Part shown: one piece after another, positions 36,264 through 46,011 of the stretch
Position numbering within the stretch: the stretch's first letter is position 1
Layout: every line of letters begins with the position of its first letter
Source of the DNA: Sporomusa acidovorans
Lineage (GTDB): Bacteria > Bacillota > Negativicutes > Sporomusales > Sporomusaceae
DNA length: 64,000 bases
NCBI RefSeq assembly: GCF_900101845.1
Contig: NZ_FNAM01000020.1
Span: forward strand, 37,976-101,975
Direction of reading: 5' to 3'
Notes under the pieces: generated by a model
The model's database searches: none
Told to the model about the DNA's origin: nothing
What the model saw: the letters and a program-made list of their open reading frames with translations, nothing else
Program-made: the position numbers and the translations under genes

Positions 36264-37478
36264 TTAAGCATCCGCTAGTAAAATTACTTCTACCTCGGTT
36301 CCTGCCGATAATGGCGGCGAATTTTCGGGAACAACGATTAATGCATTCGCTCTAATAGCCGCTTTCAGCATGCCGTTGCCTTGCCTATGTAATGGCTCCA
36401 CTAAAATATTGGCATCTGTTTGCCAGCACCGCGCCCAGACAAAACGCTTGGCACCCGTCTTTTTCATAAAAGGTGAAGCCAATACAGCCCGGATCTGCGG
36501 CCGCCACCAAACCTTACGGCCTCCCATTTTCATTAACGCCGGCCGAACTAATTGTTCAAATGAAATTGCGGCCGCTGCGGGGTTGCCTGATAGGCCAATA
36601 TACAGCTTGCCAGCCCGGATTCCCGCCAGCACAGGCATTCCCGGCTTCATGCTGACCCGGTCAAACAGCAGCGTAATCCCCATCTTTTTATACACTTCAC
36701 CAATAAGATCGTAATCGCCTACCGAGGCACCGCCGGTGGTTATAAAGACATCACAATCGGCAGCCGTTTCTAAAAAGCGCGAAATTTCGTCAATATTGTC
36801 CGCGACATTACCTAAAAGTACTGCCTGAGCGCCGGCTTCCGCTACCTGGGCGCTCAGCATGTAGCTGTTGGAATTGCGAATTTTTCCCGGTACCAATGGA
36901 CAATCAATGCCTAGAATCTCACTGCCGGTAGCTATCAGGGCCACACGTGGCTTACGAAAAACGTAAGGCCGGCTCTTGCCGAGAGCAGCCAACATTCCCA
37001 TTACCCCGGTATTTATGATAGTTCCCTGGGCAACGACCTCTTCACCTTGAGAAATTTCTTCCCCCTGCAGGCATATATTTTTTTCTGCGCCGCCGCCGCT
37101 TAGAATACTTACACGCTCTTCCTGACTGACCGTATCCTCCAAACGAATAACGCCTGTAGCTCCGGGGGGCAGCGGAGCCCCCGTCATAATGCGGCAAGCC
37201 GTCCCGGTACTAATCGGCTTACTGGGATTTTCGCCTGCCGGTACGTAGTCAATCTGGCGAAGAGTTACCGGATTTGCGGGAGTTGCGCCAGCCACCTCCT
37301 CGGCAATTATGGCATAGCCATCAAGTGGTGACCGATCAAACGGTGGAAAATCCATGTCGGCAATTACCGTCTCAGCCAGGATCCGCCGCCAGCAGTCCTG
37401 CAATACCACTTGTTCCTTAGGCATTACTGACACTAAATCAAGTAAAATTTTTTGCGCGGTCTCTAGTTGAACTGACAT
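36264..37478 (-). CDS. moeA: Molybdopterin molybdenumtransferase MoeA
   Basis: 404-aa MoeA that inserts molybdate into adenylylated molybdopterin. It has the N-terminal MoeA domains (PPFDRSPLDGYAI about 55; RIMTGAPLPPGATGVIRLED about 100), the MoCF-like domain (VFITTGGASVGDYD about 240; GKLYIGLSGNPAAAAISFE about 290) and a C-terminal barrel. The ATG at 37478 has AAGGAGG upstream; the longer frame to 37526 overlaps the previous gene and is rejected. Its place beside fdhD and the HDCR genes suggests a supply line for formate dehydrogenase cofactor. Confidence 0.92.
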   Translation of the reverse strand: MSVQLETAQKILLDLVSVMPKEQVVLQDCWRRILAETVIADMDFPPFDRSPLDGYAIIAEEVAGATPANPVTLRQIDYVPAGENPSKPISTGTACRIMTGAPLPPGATGVIRLEDTVSQEERVSILSGGGAEKNICLQGEEISQGEEVVAQGTIINTGVMGMLAALGKSRPYVFRKPRVALIATGSEILGIDCPLVPGKIRNSNSYMLSAQVAEAGAQAVLLGNVADNIDEISRFLETAADCDVFITTGGASVGDYDLIGEVYKKMGITLLFDRVSMKPGMPVLAGIRAGKLYIGLSGNPAAAAISFEQLVRPALMKMGGRKVWWRPQIRAVLASPFMKKTGAKRFVWARCWQTDANILVEPLHRQGNGMLKAAIRANALIVVPENSPPLSAGTEVEVILLADA

Positions 37479-37492
37479 GAGAGCATTCCTCC

Positions 37493-38518
37493 TTACTTTC
37501 CAAACGGACAATGAGGATATACGCATTCCTCACAGCCTTTGCATAAACCGCCATATCCCATCTCAGCAAAATCCTGCTTTGTCAATCTTTCGCCGGCCAA
37601 TATTCGAGGAAATACCAAGTCCAATACGGTTATTTTTGAAAACATGCCGCATGCCGGCAGCCCAAGTATGGCGATTTTATCCAAATAAGCCAGCATAAAC
37701 ATGGCACCTGGCAATACCGGTGTCCCATAGGTTATCACTTCGGCACCGGTTGCCCTGATCGCATCCGGCGTTACGTCATCAGGGTCAACCGACATGCCAC
37801 CGGTAACAATAATGATCTCTACGCCGTCATGAACATAATCCATAATGGCCTGCGAAATTTTCTCCGCATTGTCAGGTTGAAAGGTAATACCGCTAAAGAC
37901 CGCTTGATAGGTTGCTATTTTTTCTTGCAGCACCGGCCCGAATCTGTCCTGGATACGCCCATAAAAGACCTCGTTGCCGGTCGTAATGATTCCTGTTTTC
38001 AAAGATTGTAAGGGTTTTACGGCAACAATATCCTGATACTCACCGGCTATTTTTTCCGCAGCTTCAACCAGTTGACGGTCGACAATCAAAGGTATCGCCT
38101 TCACCCCGGCCAGCGGTTCATCTTTTTTTACCAGCAGATTGCTGTGTAAGGTCGATAACACAATATAGTTAACCGAATTTATTTTCGTTACCGCTTCGCG
38201 ATTGACTTTCAGAAGGCCGGCCTGTTTGGCAACAATCTGTACTTTACCCTCTGACGGCTCTTTAAAAAACGTATTGGTGCCGCCTACTGCCGCAGCCAGC
38301 CGCTCAGCCGCCTCATTCTCATGGAGCTGGCCTTCCCCCAATTCAAAAAGATAAATATGTTCCTTGCCAATATTCAGCAGATGGGGAATATCCTCTTTTT
38401 GAATAATATGTCCTTTTTTAAAAGCCGGTCCTTTATACTCACCGGGAACAATTTTGGTCATATCGTGTCCTAGTACCATACCAACCGCATCCTGTATCCG
38501 TACTTTTTTTAGCGCCAC
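37493..38518 (-). CDS. Molybdopterin-binding (MoCF domain) protein with C-terminal Cys cluster
   Basis: 341-aa protein. Residues about 1-150 are a variable region (VRIQDAVGMVLGHDMTKIVPG at the start); residues about 170-300 form a MoaB/MogA-like molybdopterin-binding domain (IITTGNEVFYGRI, IIVTGGMSVDPDDVTPDAI). The C-terminus has four Cys at about 326, 329, 332 and 337 (GLCKGCEECVYPHCPF), a possible Fe-S or zinc site. Related proteins sit next to moeA and molybdoenzyme genes in many anaerobes; the precise reaction is unknown to me. It lies 14 bp upstream of moeA in the same unit. Confidence 0.75.
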   Translation of the reverse strand: MALKKVRIQDAVGMVLGHDMTKIVPGEYKGPAFKKGHIIQKEDIPHLLNIGKEHIYLFELGEGQLHENEAAERLAAAVGGTNTFFKEPSEGKVQIVAKQAGLLKVNREAVTKINSVNYIVLSTLHSNLLVKKDEPLAGVKAIPLIVDRQLVEAAEKIAGEYQDIVAVKPLQSLKTGIITTGNEVFYGRIQDRFGPVLQEKIATYQAVFSGITFQPDNAEKISQAIMDYVHDGVEIIIVTGGMSVDPDDVTPDAIRATGAEVITYGTPVLPGAMFMLAYLDKIAILGLPACGMFSKITVLDLVFPRILAGERLTKQDFAEMGYGGLCKGCEECVYPHCPFGK

Positions 38519-38551
38519 TTGCTACATCCTCCTTATTGCCTTGCCGGTTGT

Positions 38552-39355
38552 TCAGCTTTCGAGTCCTAAAACCCGTTCCGGATGACTATATACGTTTAAA
38601 CGCTTCCCCCGCGCAAAGCCAACAACTGTCACACCAAGCTCTTCAGCCATATCAAGAGCCAAGGTTGTGGGAGCTGAACGGGCAATAATAACCGATATGT
38701 TCATTTTGCTTACTTTTAGCAATATCTCCGAAGATACCCGTCCGGAAAAAACCAGTATCTTATCCTGCGTACTAACTCCTTCCAGCAAACACCGGCCATA
38801 CAGTTTGTCGAATACGTTGTGCCGCCCAATATCCTGGCTCCAATAAATCAATTCGCCATGTGCCGCCAATGCACCTCCATGCACACCGCCAGTAAGGCGA
38901 AATGTTGCCGATGCGGCCTCCAATAATTCAGAATAGTGCATAGCCTCAGCCGGAGTAAGTGTAATCTTGGTATCTACCGTCTTAGCGGTCAAAATATCAT
39001 TGACAAAATAAAAGGCACTGCGCCCCTTACCGCAGCAGGCTGTTAAATAGCGTTTTAAAAACATTTTTTCCGCGGCAATTTCTCCGGAAACGGTTGTAAC
39101 ATGAATAACGCCCGTTACCGTATCAATAGTAAGCGTCTTAATGTCGTCTACTTTTTGAATAATACCCTCTGTCGCCAGAAACCCTACAACCAGATAATTT
39201 TCCTCGCCGGCGGCAGCCAACATCGTTACCAGCTCTTTGCCGTTCAAATAAATGGTAAGTGGAATTTCGTCAATAACCGGCTCCTCTGTCGTTACAATCT
39301 CTTGCCCGTGAATTTTTATAACAGGATAGTTAGTCGTTCCTTTGAGGGCATCCAT
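38552..39355 (-). CDS. fdhD: Formate dehydrogenase sulfurtransferase FdhD
   Basis: 267-aa FdhD, which passes sulfur from a cysteine desulfurase to the Mo-bis-MGD cofactor of formate dehydrogenase, an essential step for activity. Seen: PLTIYLNGKELVTML (about 33), LVVGFLATEGII (about 53), the active-site Cys pair TACCGKGR (about 105), GGVHGGALA (about 163) and QDIGRHNVFDKLYG (about 178). The ATG at 39355 is set by AAAGGAGTG. It serves both Sec formate dehydrogenases of the window. Confidence 0.94.
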   Translation of the reverse strand: MDALKGTTNYPVIKIHGQEIVTTEEPVIDEIPLTIYLNGKELVTMLAAAGEENYLVVGFLATEGIIQKVDDIKTLTIDTVTGVIHVTTVSGEIAAEKMFLKRYLTACCGKGRSAFYFVNDILTAKTVDTKITLTPAEAMHYSELLEAASATFRLTGGVHGGALAAHGELIYWSQDIGRHNVFDKLYGRCLLEGVSTQDKILVFSGRVSSEILLKVSKMNISVIIARSAPTTLALDMAEELGVTVVGFARGKRLNVYSHPERVLGLES

Positions 39356-39359
39356 GGTT

Positions 39360-40211
39360 TCACTCCTTTGCGGTAAGTTCACGGTAGAGTTGTATTAGCT
39401 TAACCGTAAAATATCCTCGACCCGCCGTCTGCGATTTGCCGACAGGACAACCGTCAAGCATTTTTACCGGAATCACTTCCATGATGGAACTTGTCAAAAA
39501 GATTTCGTCGGCGTCTGCCAGTTCTTCCGGCCTGACTTGCCGTTCCTCCACAATAATTCCCGCCGCCTTGGCCAACTCGATAATCGTACTACGCGTAATA
39601 CCGGGCAGTATCCCGCTATAGATATCGGGAGTAATCAGTCTGCCCTCACTAGCCATAAACAAATTACTCATCGAACCTTCGGCCACAAATCCGTCGGTAT
39701 TCAGCATAAGTGCCTCCTCAGCTCCTTTTGCTTTAGCCTCCTGTTTCGCCAGGATGTTATCCAGATAGTTGGCAGATTTTATTTTTACCAGCGGCGAAGA
39801 TAAATTACGCCGGAACGCAACCGTAGTTACACTCCAGCCAGCCGGCGGCAGCGGCGGCGGCAGCGGCGATGCAAACACAGCAATTGCCGGTTGACCGCAG
39901 CTTCCCGGATCAGGTCTGGGAGTTCCCTGCCCTCTTGAGCAAGTAAGACGCACCGAAGCATTAGTTAACTGATTATCGTTTAATACACTGGTTATCGCGT
40001 CGCTGAGTTCGGCATACGGTGGAAGCTTGGGCCAGCCCAGGAAATCTGCGGCCGCTTTCAAACGGTTTATATGTTCTTTAAACTTAAATACTCTGCCATG
40101 ATAAGCCCGCATAGTTTCAAACAAACCATGACCGTAGAGAAAGCCGTGATCAACAGGAGTCAAAACGGCTTCGGCGGCAGAGACAAGCCGGCCATTAAAA
40201 TAAATAATCAT
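39360..40211 (-). CDS. pabC: Aminodeoxychorismate lyase / class IV aminotransferase
   Basis: 283-aa fold-type IV PLP enzyme. Typical segments: VDHGFLYGHGLFETMR (about 22), the PLP-binding Lys in IKSANYLDNILAKQEAK (about 150), EALMLNTDGFVAEGSMSNLF (about 172) and GITRSTIIELA (about 205). Placed directly after pabA and pabB, it most likely splits aminodeoxychorismate to p-aminobenzoate; a D-amino-acid or branched-chain aminotransferase is the alternative. The start MIIYFNGRL at 40211 is chosen by homology. Confidence 0.85.
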   Translation of the reverse strand: MIIYFNGRLVSAAEAVLTPVDHGFLYGHGLFETMRAYHGRVFKFKEHINRLKAAADFLGWPKLPPYAELSDAITSVLNDNQLTNASVRLTCSRGQGTPRPDPGSCGQPAIAVFASPLPPPLPPAGWSVTTVAFRRNLSSPLVKIKSANYLDNILAKQEAKAKGAEEALMLNTDGFVAEGSMSNLFMASEGRLITPDIYSGILPGITRSTIIELAKAAGIIVEERQVRPEELADADEIFLTSSIMEVIPVKMLDGCPVGKSQTAGRGYFTVKLIQLYRELTAKE

Positions 40212-40230
40212 TTTACCACAGCCCTTTGCT

Positions 40231-41637
40231 TTATACCTGATACCCCAACGCCCGCATAAGCGCCCTGGCTTTATCCAGGCTTTCCTCATACTCAAGCTCA
40301 GGTACGGAATCAGCGATAATACCGCCGCCTACTTGATAGTAAGCGCGGTCCCCCTTAATGACAAATGTTCTGATAACAATATTTAAATCCGCATCACCGT
40401 TAAAATCGATATAGCCGATCGACCCGGTATAAATGCCGCGGCGTACCTGCTCAAGCTCATCAATAATCTCCATGGCCCGTACTTTGGGCGCACCGGTGAT
40501 TGACCCACCCGGAAAAGAGGCTGTAATTAAGTCTATTACATCTTTTCCTGGAGATAGTTTTCCGACCACGGTTGACACAAGATGGAAAACTGTCGCATAT
40601 TCTTCCAGCCGGATTAAATCCGGCACACGCACACTGCCAAATTCACATACCCGTCCCAAATCATTGCGCTCAAGATCAATAATCATCACTAATTCAGCCC
40701 GGTCTTTCTCACTGGCAGCTAACTCCTCCCGCAATAGCCGGTCGGATTCAGGATCTTGCCCCCGCGGCCTTGTACCCTTAATTGGCCTTGTCTCAACCAT
40801 TCTGTCTGTTACCAGCATATAGCGTTCCGGTGAGGCACTGGCGACGATCACTTCGCCAAAATTCAAATACGAGGCAAACGGCGCGGGATTAATATGACGC
40901 AAATAGCGATAGAGTTCAAAAGGTGGAACAGTTACTTTAGCATTAAATCGTTGGGTTAGGTTAACCTGAAAAATATCACCGGCGGCAATATAGTCAATAC
41001 CCTTTTGCACCATGTCACAATGACCTTTGCGGGTAAAGTTTGATTGATAATCCCCTGCGGGAATTTGCGGTTCAGGTTCCGGCAGCGGCTTAGCCTGAGC
41101 CAGCAAAGCCACTAATTCGTTAATGCGGTTCTCGGCCCGCGCCCGCCGGCATAGTTCGTCCCGTTCAGGAAAACCGTTGGCGGCAATCAAAGTTTTATTG
41201 GTATGATGGTCAAAAATAAGCACTGTATCATAAAAACCTAACATACAATCAGGATTATTTAAATCATCGATACTTAAGTCCGGAATATTTTCCAGCAGAT
41301 ACCCCATATCATAACCAAAATAGCCAATAACCCCGCCTGTCAAAGGCGGCAAACCAGGAACTTTTTCCGTTTTATAGATTGCGAGCAGCCGCTTCAATTC
41401 GGCGAAAGGATTGCCTGCAAAGTTGCGGCACCCGCCTTTTTCCTCAATATGGATGGCCTGTCCTTTACTTGAGAACACCAAAAACGGGTCACGGGCAATA
41501 AACGAATAGCGTCCCACGCCGTTACTATCTTTGCCGCTGTCCAAAAATACACTGTAAGGCTGCTGGGCAAACAAGGCAAAAACTTCAGCAGGCGATACTG
41601 TCACTGCGATTTCACGAATCATCGGTATCGGGTTCAT
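40231..41637 (-). CDS. pabB: Aminodeoxychorismate synthase component I
   Basis: 468-aa chorismate-binding enzyme of the PabB/TrpE family. Catalytic-domain blocks seen: QVNLTQRF (about 232), ASASPERYM (about 270), TRPIKGTRPRG (about 285), LVMIDLERNDLGRVC (about 315) and FPGGSITGAPKVRAMEII (about 385). The PIKGT motif favours the p-aminobenzoate enzyme over anthranilate synthase. The ATG at 41637 overlaps the pabA stop by one base (TGATG), a tight translational coupling. Confidence 0.9.
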   Translation of the reverse strand: MNPIPMIREIAVTVSPAEVFALFAQQPYSVFLDSGKDSNGVGRYSFIARDPFLVFSSKGQAIHIEEKGGCRNFAGNPFAELKRLLAIYKTEKVPGLPPLTGGVIGYFGYDMGYLLENIPDLSIDDLNNPDCMLGFYDTVLIFDHHTNKTLIAANGFPERDELCRRARAENRINELVALLAQAKPLPEPEPQIPAGDYQSNFTRKGHCDMVQKGIDYIAAGDIFQVNLTQRFNAKVTVPPFELYRYLRHINPAPFASYLNFGEVIVASASPERYMLVTDRMVETRPIKGTRPRGQDPESDRLLREELAASEKDRAELVMIIDLERNDLGRVCEFGSVRVPDLIRLEEYATVFHLVSTVVGKLSPGKDVIDLITASFPGGSITGAPKVRAMEIIDELEQVRRGIYTGSIGYIDFNGDADLNIVIRTFVIKGDRAYYQVGGGIIADSVPELEYEESLDKARALMRALGYQV

Positions 41638-42239
41638 CACCGGCAAACCCCTTTCGTTTGGCATGTCCAATTAGGATTTAATGCGAGAAAGTTTTGGAGC
41701 ATGGCGTGTCCGTCCTGAGTCAATATTGATTCCGGGTGAAATTGGACACCCTCGATCGCATATTTTTTATGACGAATCCCCATAATTTCTCCTAAATCTG
41801 TTTCAGCGGTAATTTCAAAGCAAGCAGGCAATGTTTCTTTTTTCACAATAAGTGAATGATAGCGGGTAGCGGTAAGCGGACTTTCAAGCCCTGCAAAAAC
41901 GCCTTTACCATCATGATAGATTTGTGAAGTCTTGCCATGCATCAGGCGTGGCGCCCGCACAACCTCCCCGCCGAAAGCCTGTCCGATAGCCTGATGTCCA
42001 AGGCAAACGCCGAGCATTGGTATTTTCCCTTTAAAATACTGAATAAGCTTAAGGCTAATGCCGGCTTCATTTGGCGTACACGGACCGGGGGAAATAATGA
42101 TATGGTCCGGCCGCATATCTTCAATTTGCGCCAGAGTAACTTTATTATTACGAAAAACCCGGATATCCTCTCCCATTTCACCAAGGTATTGAACGAGATT
42201 ATATACAAAGGAATCATAGTTGTCGATCATCACGATCAT
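41637..42239 (-). CDS. pabA: Aminodeoxychorismate synthase component II (glutamine amidotransferase)
   Basis: 200-aa class I glutamine amidotransferase delivering ammonia to PabB. Catalytic triad regions: [11 protein letters not shown] (nucleophile Cys about 79) and the His/Glu in [14 protein letters not shown] (about 168). [11 protein letters not shown] (about 50) is family-typical. It could also serve a TrpE partner. With pabB and pabC it forms a complete p-aminobenzoate operon, fitting the folate demand of an acetogen. Confidence 0.92.
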   Translation of the reverse strand: MIVMIDNYDSFVYNLVQYLGEMGEDIRVFRNNKVTLAQIEDMRPDHIIISPGPCTPNEAGISLKLIQYFKGKIPMLGVCLGHQAIGQAFGGEVVRAPRLMHGKTSQIYHDGKGVFAGLESPLTATRYHSLIVKKETLPACFEITAETDLGEIMGIRHKKYAIEGVQFHPESILTQDGHAMLQNFLALNPNWTCQTKGVCR

Positions 42240-42302
42240 GCTGCATTCCTCCCGGCACTATTGTAACATAGCCTATAATTGCTACACAAATTCTGTTTGA
42301 CC

Positions 42303-42340
42303 AAAAAATGAGGACGGCTCCATTATAAGCCGTCCTCATT
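42303..42340 (-). terminator. Rho-independent terminator after second hyd operon
   Basis: Minus strand AATGAGGACGGCT, 8-nt loop, AGCCGTCCTCATT: 13-bp perfect stem followed by TTTTGG (part of a T6 run). It lies about 15 bp past the hydA stop. Confidence 0.92.
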
Positions 42341-42354
42341 GACTTTACAAGCTC

Positions 42355-44103
42355 TTACTTGTTGCGGGAATGGTAATGCGTATGGAGAAGTTCATGGGAT
42401 TTATGGCTGAGAGGCTTGCCCAGGAATTCGTCATACAGGGCCTGTACAGCCGGATTTTTATGAGACTGGCGGATGGCTTTGTCACTGTCGATCTGATACA
42501 GGCCGGCCATCCGGGCTTCCTTAGTCGCCGCAGTTGTTCCCCAAGGTTGACCGCCGCCGCCGATGCAGCCGCCAGGGCAGCACATGATCTCAACAAATTG
42601 ATAATCACATTCGCCTGCTTTGATTTTATCCAGAATCACTCTGGCGTTCTTCAGGCCATTGGCAATCGCAACTTTTACTTTTTTGCCCTCAAGGTCAACT
42701 TCCGCTTCTTTTACGCCGGTCAGACCGCGAATATCCTTAAAGTCAACATTGGCAAGCTCTTTGCCGGTAGCAACTTCATACACGGTACGCAGGGCGGCTT
42801 CCATAACGCCGCCGGATGTCCCGAAGATGACAGCCGCGCCTGTGGAAATACCGAGCGGCGCATCAAACTCTTCCTCGGCAAGCTGATTAAAATCAAAACC
42901 TGCCTGTTTGATCATCCGTGCCAGCTCGCGGGTAGTCAAAACAACATCTACGTCACGATAACCGCTGCTGTTCATTTCCGGACGGGCACTTTCATATTTT
43001 TTGGCCGTACAGGGCATAATGGAAACCGATACTATTTTGCCGGCGTCAATTCCCGCTTTTTGCGGATAATACGTTTTCGCCAGGGCGCCAAACATTTGTT
43101 GCGGCGATTTACAGCTCGATACGTTAGGCAGCAATTCCGGATAGAATGTCTCAACAAAGTTGATCCAGCCCGGGCTGCAGGAGGTAATCAGCGGCAAAGC
43201 ACCGCCACTGCTCATTCTTGCCAGCAACTCATTGCCTTCTTCCATAATGGTCACGTCAGCGGAAAAGTCCGTATCAAATACTTTATCAAAGCCCAACCGG
43301 CGAAGAGCAGCTACCATCTTGCCGGTAGAGATGCTGCCGGGAGCCATGCCAAATTCCTCACCCAGGGCAACCCGCACTGCCGGCGCTACCTGGACTATGA
43401 CATGTTTGTCCGCGTTGCCAAGGGCCTGCCATACTTTTTCGGTTTCATCTTTTTCGTAGAGTGCGCCTACCGGACAGACGGCTACGCACTGGCCGCAGTA
43501 TACGCAGGTCGTCTCTTGCAAGGGGCGGTTAAAGGCGGTGGAAATTTCATATTCCACTGAGCGGTGCGCGGTGTTAATCGCGCCAACTGTCTGAACTTCC
43601 TGGCACATTTCGACACAGCGGCCGCATTTTACACATTTGGCCATATCACGGACAATGACGCCGCTCGCGTCTTCAATTGGCAACTGTTTGGGTTCGTTTT
43701 TAAACAGTGGCTTGCTGATGCCAAAGTCGCGCGCCAGTTGTTGCAATTCACAGCTTGTGCTTCTTACACATTTCAGGCAGTCTTGCGGGTGCTCCGCCAG
43801 GATAAGCTCCAGAACATCTTTTCTGGCTTGGCGGACAGTCGGACTGTTAGTGATAAATTCGGCTCCGTCCCATACTTCATTGCCGCAAGCGGTTTTTAGT
43901 TTTCTCTGACCCTTAACCTCAACTACGCAGATACGGCAGGTAGCACGTACTTTCAGGTCAGGATGGTAACATAAGACAGGAATGTTTACCCCCGCCATTT
44001 TGGCGGCATCCAGGATAAGTGTGGTTTCCGGGCAGGCTACAGGAATGCCGTCAATGGTTACATTTACGATTTTATTAGGATCTGATGCATGATGACCCAT
44101 CAC
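42355..44103 (-). CDS. hydA: [FeFe] hydrogenase catalytic subunit HydA, bifurcating type (copy 2)
   Basis: 582-aa NuoG-like [FeFe] hydrogenase with the same domain order as the copy at 13528: 2Fe-2S ([15 protein letters not shown], about 45), His-Cys ([10 protein letters not shown], about 102), two 4Fe-4S ([11 protein letters not shown] about 155; [12 protein letters not shown] about 198) and an H-cluster domain with TSCSPGW (about 310), MPCTAKK and [13 protein letters not shown]. The tail ends [13 protein letters not shown]. It starts at the base where the hydB stop ends, with GTGATG coupling. Seen next to a minimal HydB and HydC it forms an independent trimeric hydrogenase; its redox partner may differ from copy 1. 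Confidence 0.93.
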   Translation of the reverse strand: MMGHHASDPNKIVNVTIDGIPVACPETTLILDAAKMAGVNIPVLCYHPDLKVRATCRICVVEVKGQRKLKTACGNEVWDGAEFITNSPTVRQARKDVLELILAEHPQDCLKCVRSTSCELQQLARDFGISKPLFKNEPKQLPIEDASGVIVRDMAKCVKCGRCVEMCQEVQTVGAINTAHRSVEYEISTAFNRPLQETTCVYCGQCVAVCPVGALYEKDETEKVWQALGNADKHVIVQVAPAVRVALGEEFGMAPGSISTGKMVAALRRLGFDKVFDTDFSADVTIMEEGNELLARMSSGGALPLITSCSPGWINFVETFYPELLPNVSSCKSPQQMFGALAKTYYPQKAGIDAGKIVSVSIMPCTAKKYESARPEMNSSGYRDVDVVLTTRELARMIKQAGFDFNQLAEEEFDAPLGISTGAAVIFGTSGGVMEAALRTVYEVATGKELANVDFKDIRGLTGVKEAEVDLEGKKVKVAIANGLKNARVILDKIKAGECDYQFVEIMCCPGGCIGGGGQPWGTTAATKEARMAGLYQIDSDKAIRQSHKNPAVQALYDEFLGKPLSHKSHELLHTHYHSRNK

Positions 44104-45404
44104 TACTCACCTCTTTCCTGTTCAGTAAAGCAGACTTTGGCCGGACATTGCTTATGCAGGTGATCTTCAAATTCCGCCTTGAAGAGCTTCCAGCAGGTAT
44201 TTAAGGCAACTGCCGCCGATTGTCCCAGACCGCAGAAGGACGCGGTCGTCATCGTCCCAATCAAGCGTTTGAGAACAACCAAATCCTCCTGGGTAGCTTC
44301 TCCATCGGAAAGTTTGCTCAGAATGGCATAGATTTGCTTGTTACCTTCCCGGCAGGGGGTGCATTTGCCGCAGGATTCATGAATGAAGAACTCGGTTACG
44401 CCTTTGAGATAGTCAATCACACAAACATCTTCGTCCATTACGACCACAGCGCCTGAGCCTACACTTAAACCGGCGCCTTTGAGGGCTTTGTAACAATAGA
44501 CTGTGTCAAGCTGGGTTTCATTGCCAATCGGGCCGGACTGACCACCCAGATGGAAGAATTTCAGTTTTTTGCCGCCCGGAATACCGCCGCCTAGCTCCGG
44601 ATCGTAAATGGCGTCCCTTAGCGTAATCCCAAACGGAATTTCAAATACGCCGCGATTCACAACATTACCAGACAAGCAGATCAGTTTCGTACCACCGCTA
44701 TCTTGGGTACCATAACTTAAGAACTTCTCGCCACCCTCTACTACGATGGTCGGAATGCTGGCAATGGACTCGACATTATTAACCAATGTCGGCATGAGGA
44801 ACAAGCCAACTTCCGCCAGATGAGGCGGCTTAATGCGCGGACGACCGGCTTTGCCTTCAATGGAGTTCAACAGAGCGGAGTTTTCGCCGCATACATAGGC
44901 ACCGGCACCGGTCATAATATGAATGTTGAATTCAAAATCAGTGCCCAGAATGTTCTTGCCAAGATAGCCGGCTGTAACGGCATGATCAATGGCGCTCTGG
45001 AAAACTCTTTGAATGGCCCGGTATTCACCGCGGATATAGATATAGCCGTCATGGGAACTAAACACATAACCGGCAATAATCATGCCTTCAATTACTCTAA
45101 GCGGGTCCTGTCCCAGCAGGATTTTATCTTTGAACGTTCCCGGCTCGCCTTCGTCGGCATTAATGACAATATATTTGGGAAACTCAGGAATTTCCAGCAA
45201 CTGTTCCCATTTGGAACCGGCAGGATAGGCAGCACCGCCGCGACCTAACAATTTCGCTTTTTTAACTTCCTCAATGATTTCTGCCGCTTTCATGGTGAAA
45301 GCTTTTTTAAGTCCCTGGAAGCCGCCGGCTTTTACGTATTCTTCAACAGAATCCGGACTGATTACGCCACAATTACGGGAAATCAGTTTATTTATTTTTG
45401 ACAT
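44103..45404 (-). CDS. hydB: Minimal HydB/NuoF-like flavin subunit (copy 2)
   Basis: 433-aa NuoF core only: FMN/NADH domain (KAKLLGRGGAAYPAGSKW about 50; INADEGEPGTFKDK about 82; GAYVCGENSALLNSIEG about 170) and the 4Fe-4S motif ESCGKCTPCREGNKQ (about 345) with its last Cys in SFCGLGQSAA. It lacks both the N-terminal 2Fe-2S thioredoxin-like domain and the C-terminal 2[4Fe-4S] ferredoxin of the 596-aa copy. The GRGGAAYP variant of the Gly loop also differs. Cofactor preference (NAD or NADP) cannot be read here. It overlaps hydC by 13 nt and hydA by 1 nt. Confidence 0.9.
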   Translation of the reverse strand: MSKINKLISRNCGVISPDSVEEYVKAGGFQGLKKAFTMKAAEIIEEVKKAKLLGRGGAAYPAGSKWEQLLEIPEFPKYIVINADEGEPGTFKDKILLGQDPLRVIEGMIIAGYVFSSHDGYIYIRGEYRAIQRVFQSAIDHAVTAGYLGKNILGTDFEFNIHIMTGAGAYVCGENSALLNSIEGKAGRPRIKPPHLAEVGLFLMPTLVNNVESIASIPTIVVEGGEKFLSYGTQDSGGTKLICLSGNVVNRGVFEIPFGITLRDAIYDPELGGGIPGGKKLKFFHLGGQSGPIGNETQLDTVYCYKALKGAGLSVGSGAVVVMDEDVCVIDYLKGVTEFFIHESCGKCTPCREGNKQIYAILSKLSDGEATQEDLVVLKRLIGTMTTASFCGLGQSAAVALNTCWKLFKAEFEDHLHKQCPAKVCFTEQERGE

Positions 45405-45916
45405 GAGGACACCCCCCGGTAACTAGTAACAATTTCAGCTACCTTGTCTGCTGTCAGGTTGCCATAAACGTCGTCGCCAATCTTGGCTACCGGCCCAATG
45501 TCGCAGGCCCCAACACAACTGGTGTGCAGTAAGGTGAAGAGGTTGTCCGGCGTCGTCTGGCCCAGCTTAATGCCTAATTCTTCTTCAAACATTTTTACAA
45601 CGGCATCGGCTTTGGTTACATGGCAGGGCGTACTCTTGCAAATCTCAATTACATATTTGCCTTTTGGCTCAATATTAAACATTGCGTAGAAGGTTAGTAC
45701 ATCGTGGACTTTGCTTATGGGTAGTTCTAATTCACGCGCAACGACTTCAGCCCACTCTTCGGCCACATAATTTTCTCCGGAAGCACACTGAATATCCAGT
45801 AAAATTGATAACAGCTGCTCTTTTTGCTTATCATACTTATTGATTATTCCCATGACTTGCTCATACTGCTTGACAATTCGTAATGCCTGGTCCTTGGTTA
45901 CTTTTGAACAACACAT
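45392..45916 (-). CDS. hydC: Bifurcating hydrogenase subunit HydC (NuoE-like, copy 2)
   Basis: 174-aa NuoE-like [2Fe-2S] protein; ligands at ICKSTPCHVTKA (about 98 and 103) and SCVGACDIGP (about 140 and 144). The N-terminus has a CC pair (MCCSKV), shorter than the Cys-rich leader of copy 1. First gene of the second hyd operon, with a Rex-like box about 100 bp upstream. Confidence 0.9.
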   Translation of the reverse strand: MCCSKVTKDQALRIVKQYEQVMGIINKYDKQKEQLLSILLDIQCASGENYVAEEWAEVVARELELPISKVHDVLTFYAMFNIEPKGKYVIEICKSTPCHVTKADAVVKMFEEELGIKLGQTTPDNLFTLLHTSCVGACDIGPVAKIGDDVYGNLTADKVAEIVTSYRGVSSCQK

Positions 45917-46011
45917 TCTTGTTATCTCACCCTTTCTTTTGTTGCATTATTGATAAGCCAGCACATTAAGGATAGTAACAATAATTAATAGTATATGTCA
46001 AGCGTTTACTT

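Noticed and set aside
42370..43560. Long plus-strand open frame (396 codons) opposite hydA copy 2
   Set aside because: It is the antisense shadow of a clear hydrogenase gene; the composition follows the codon pattern of the opposite strand.
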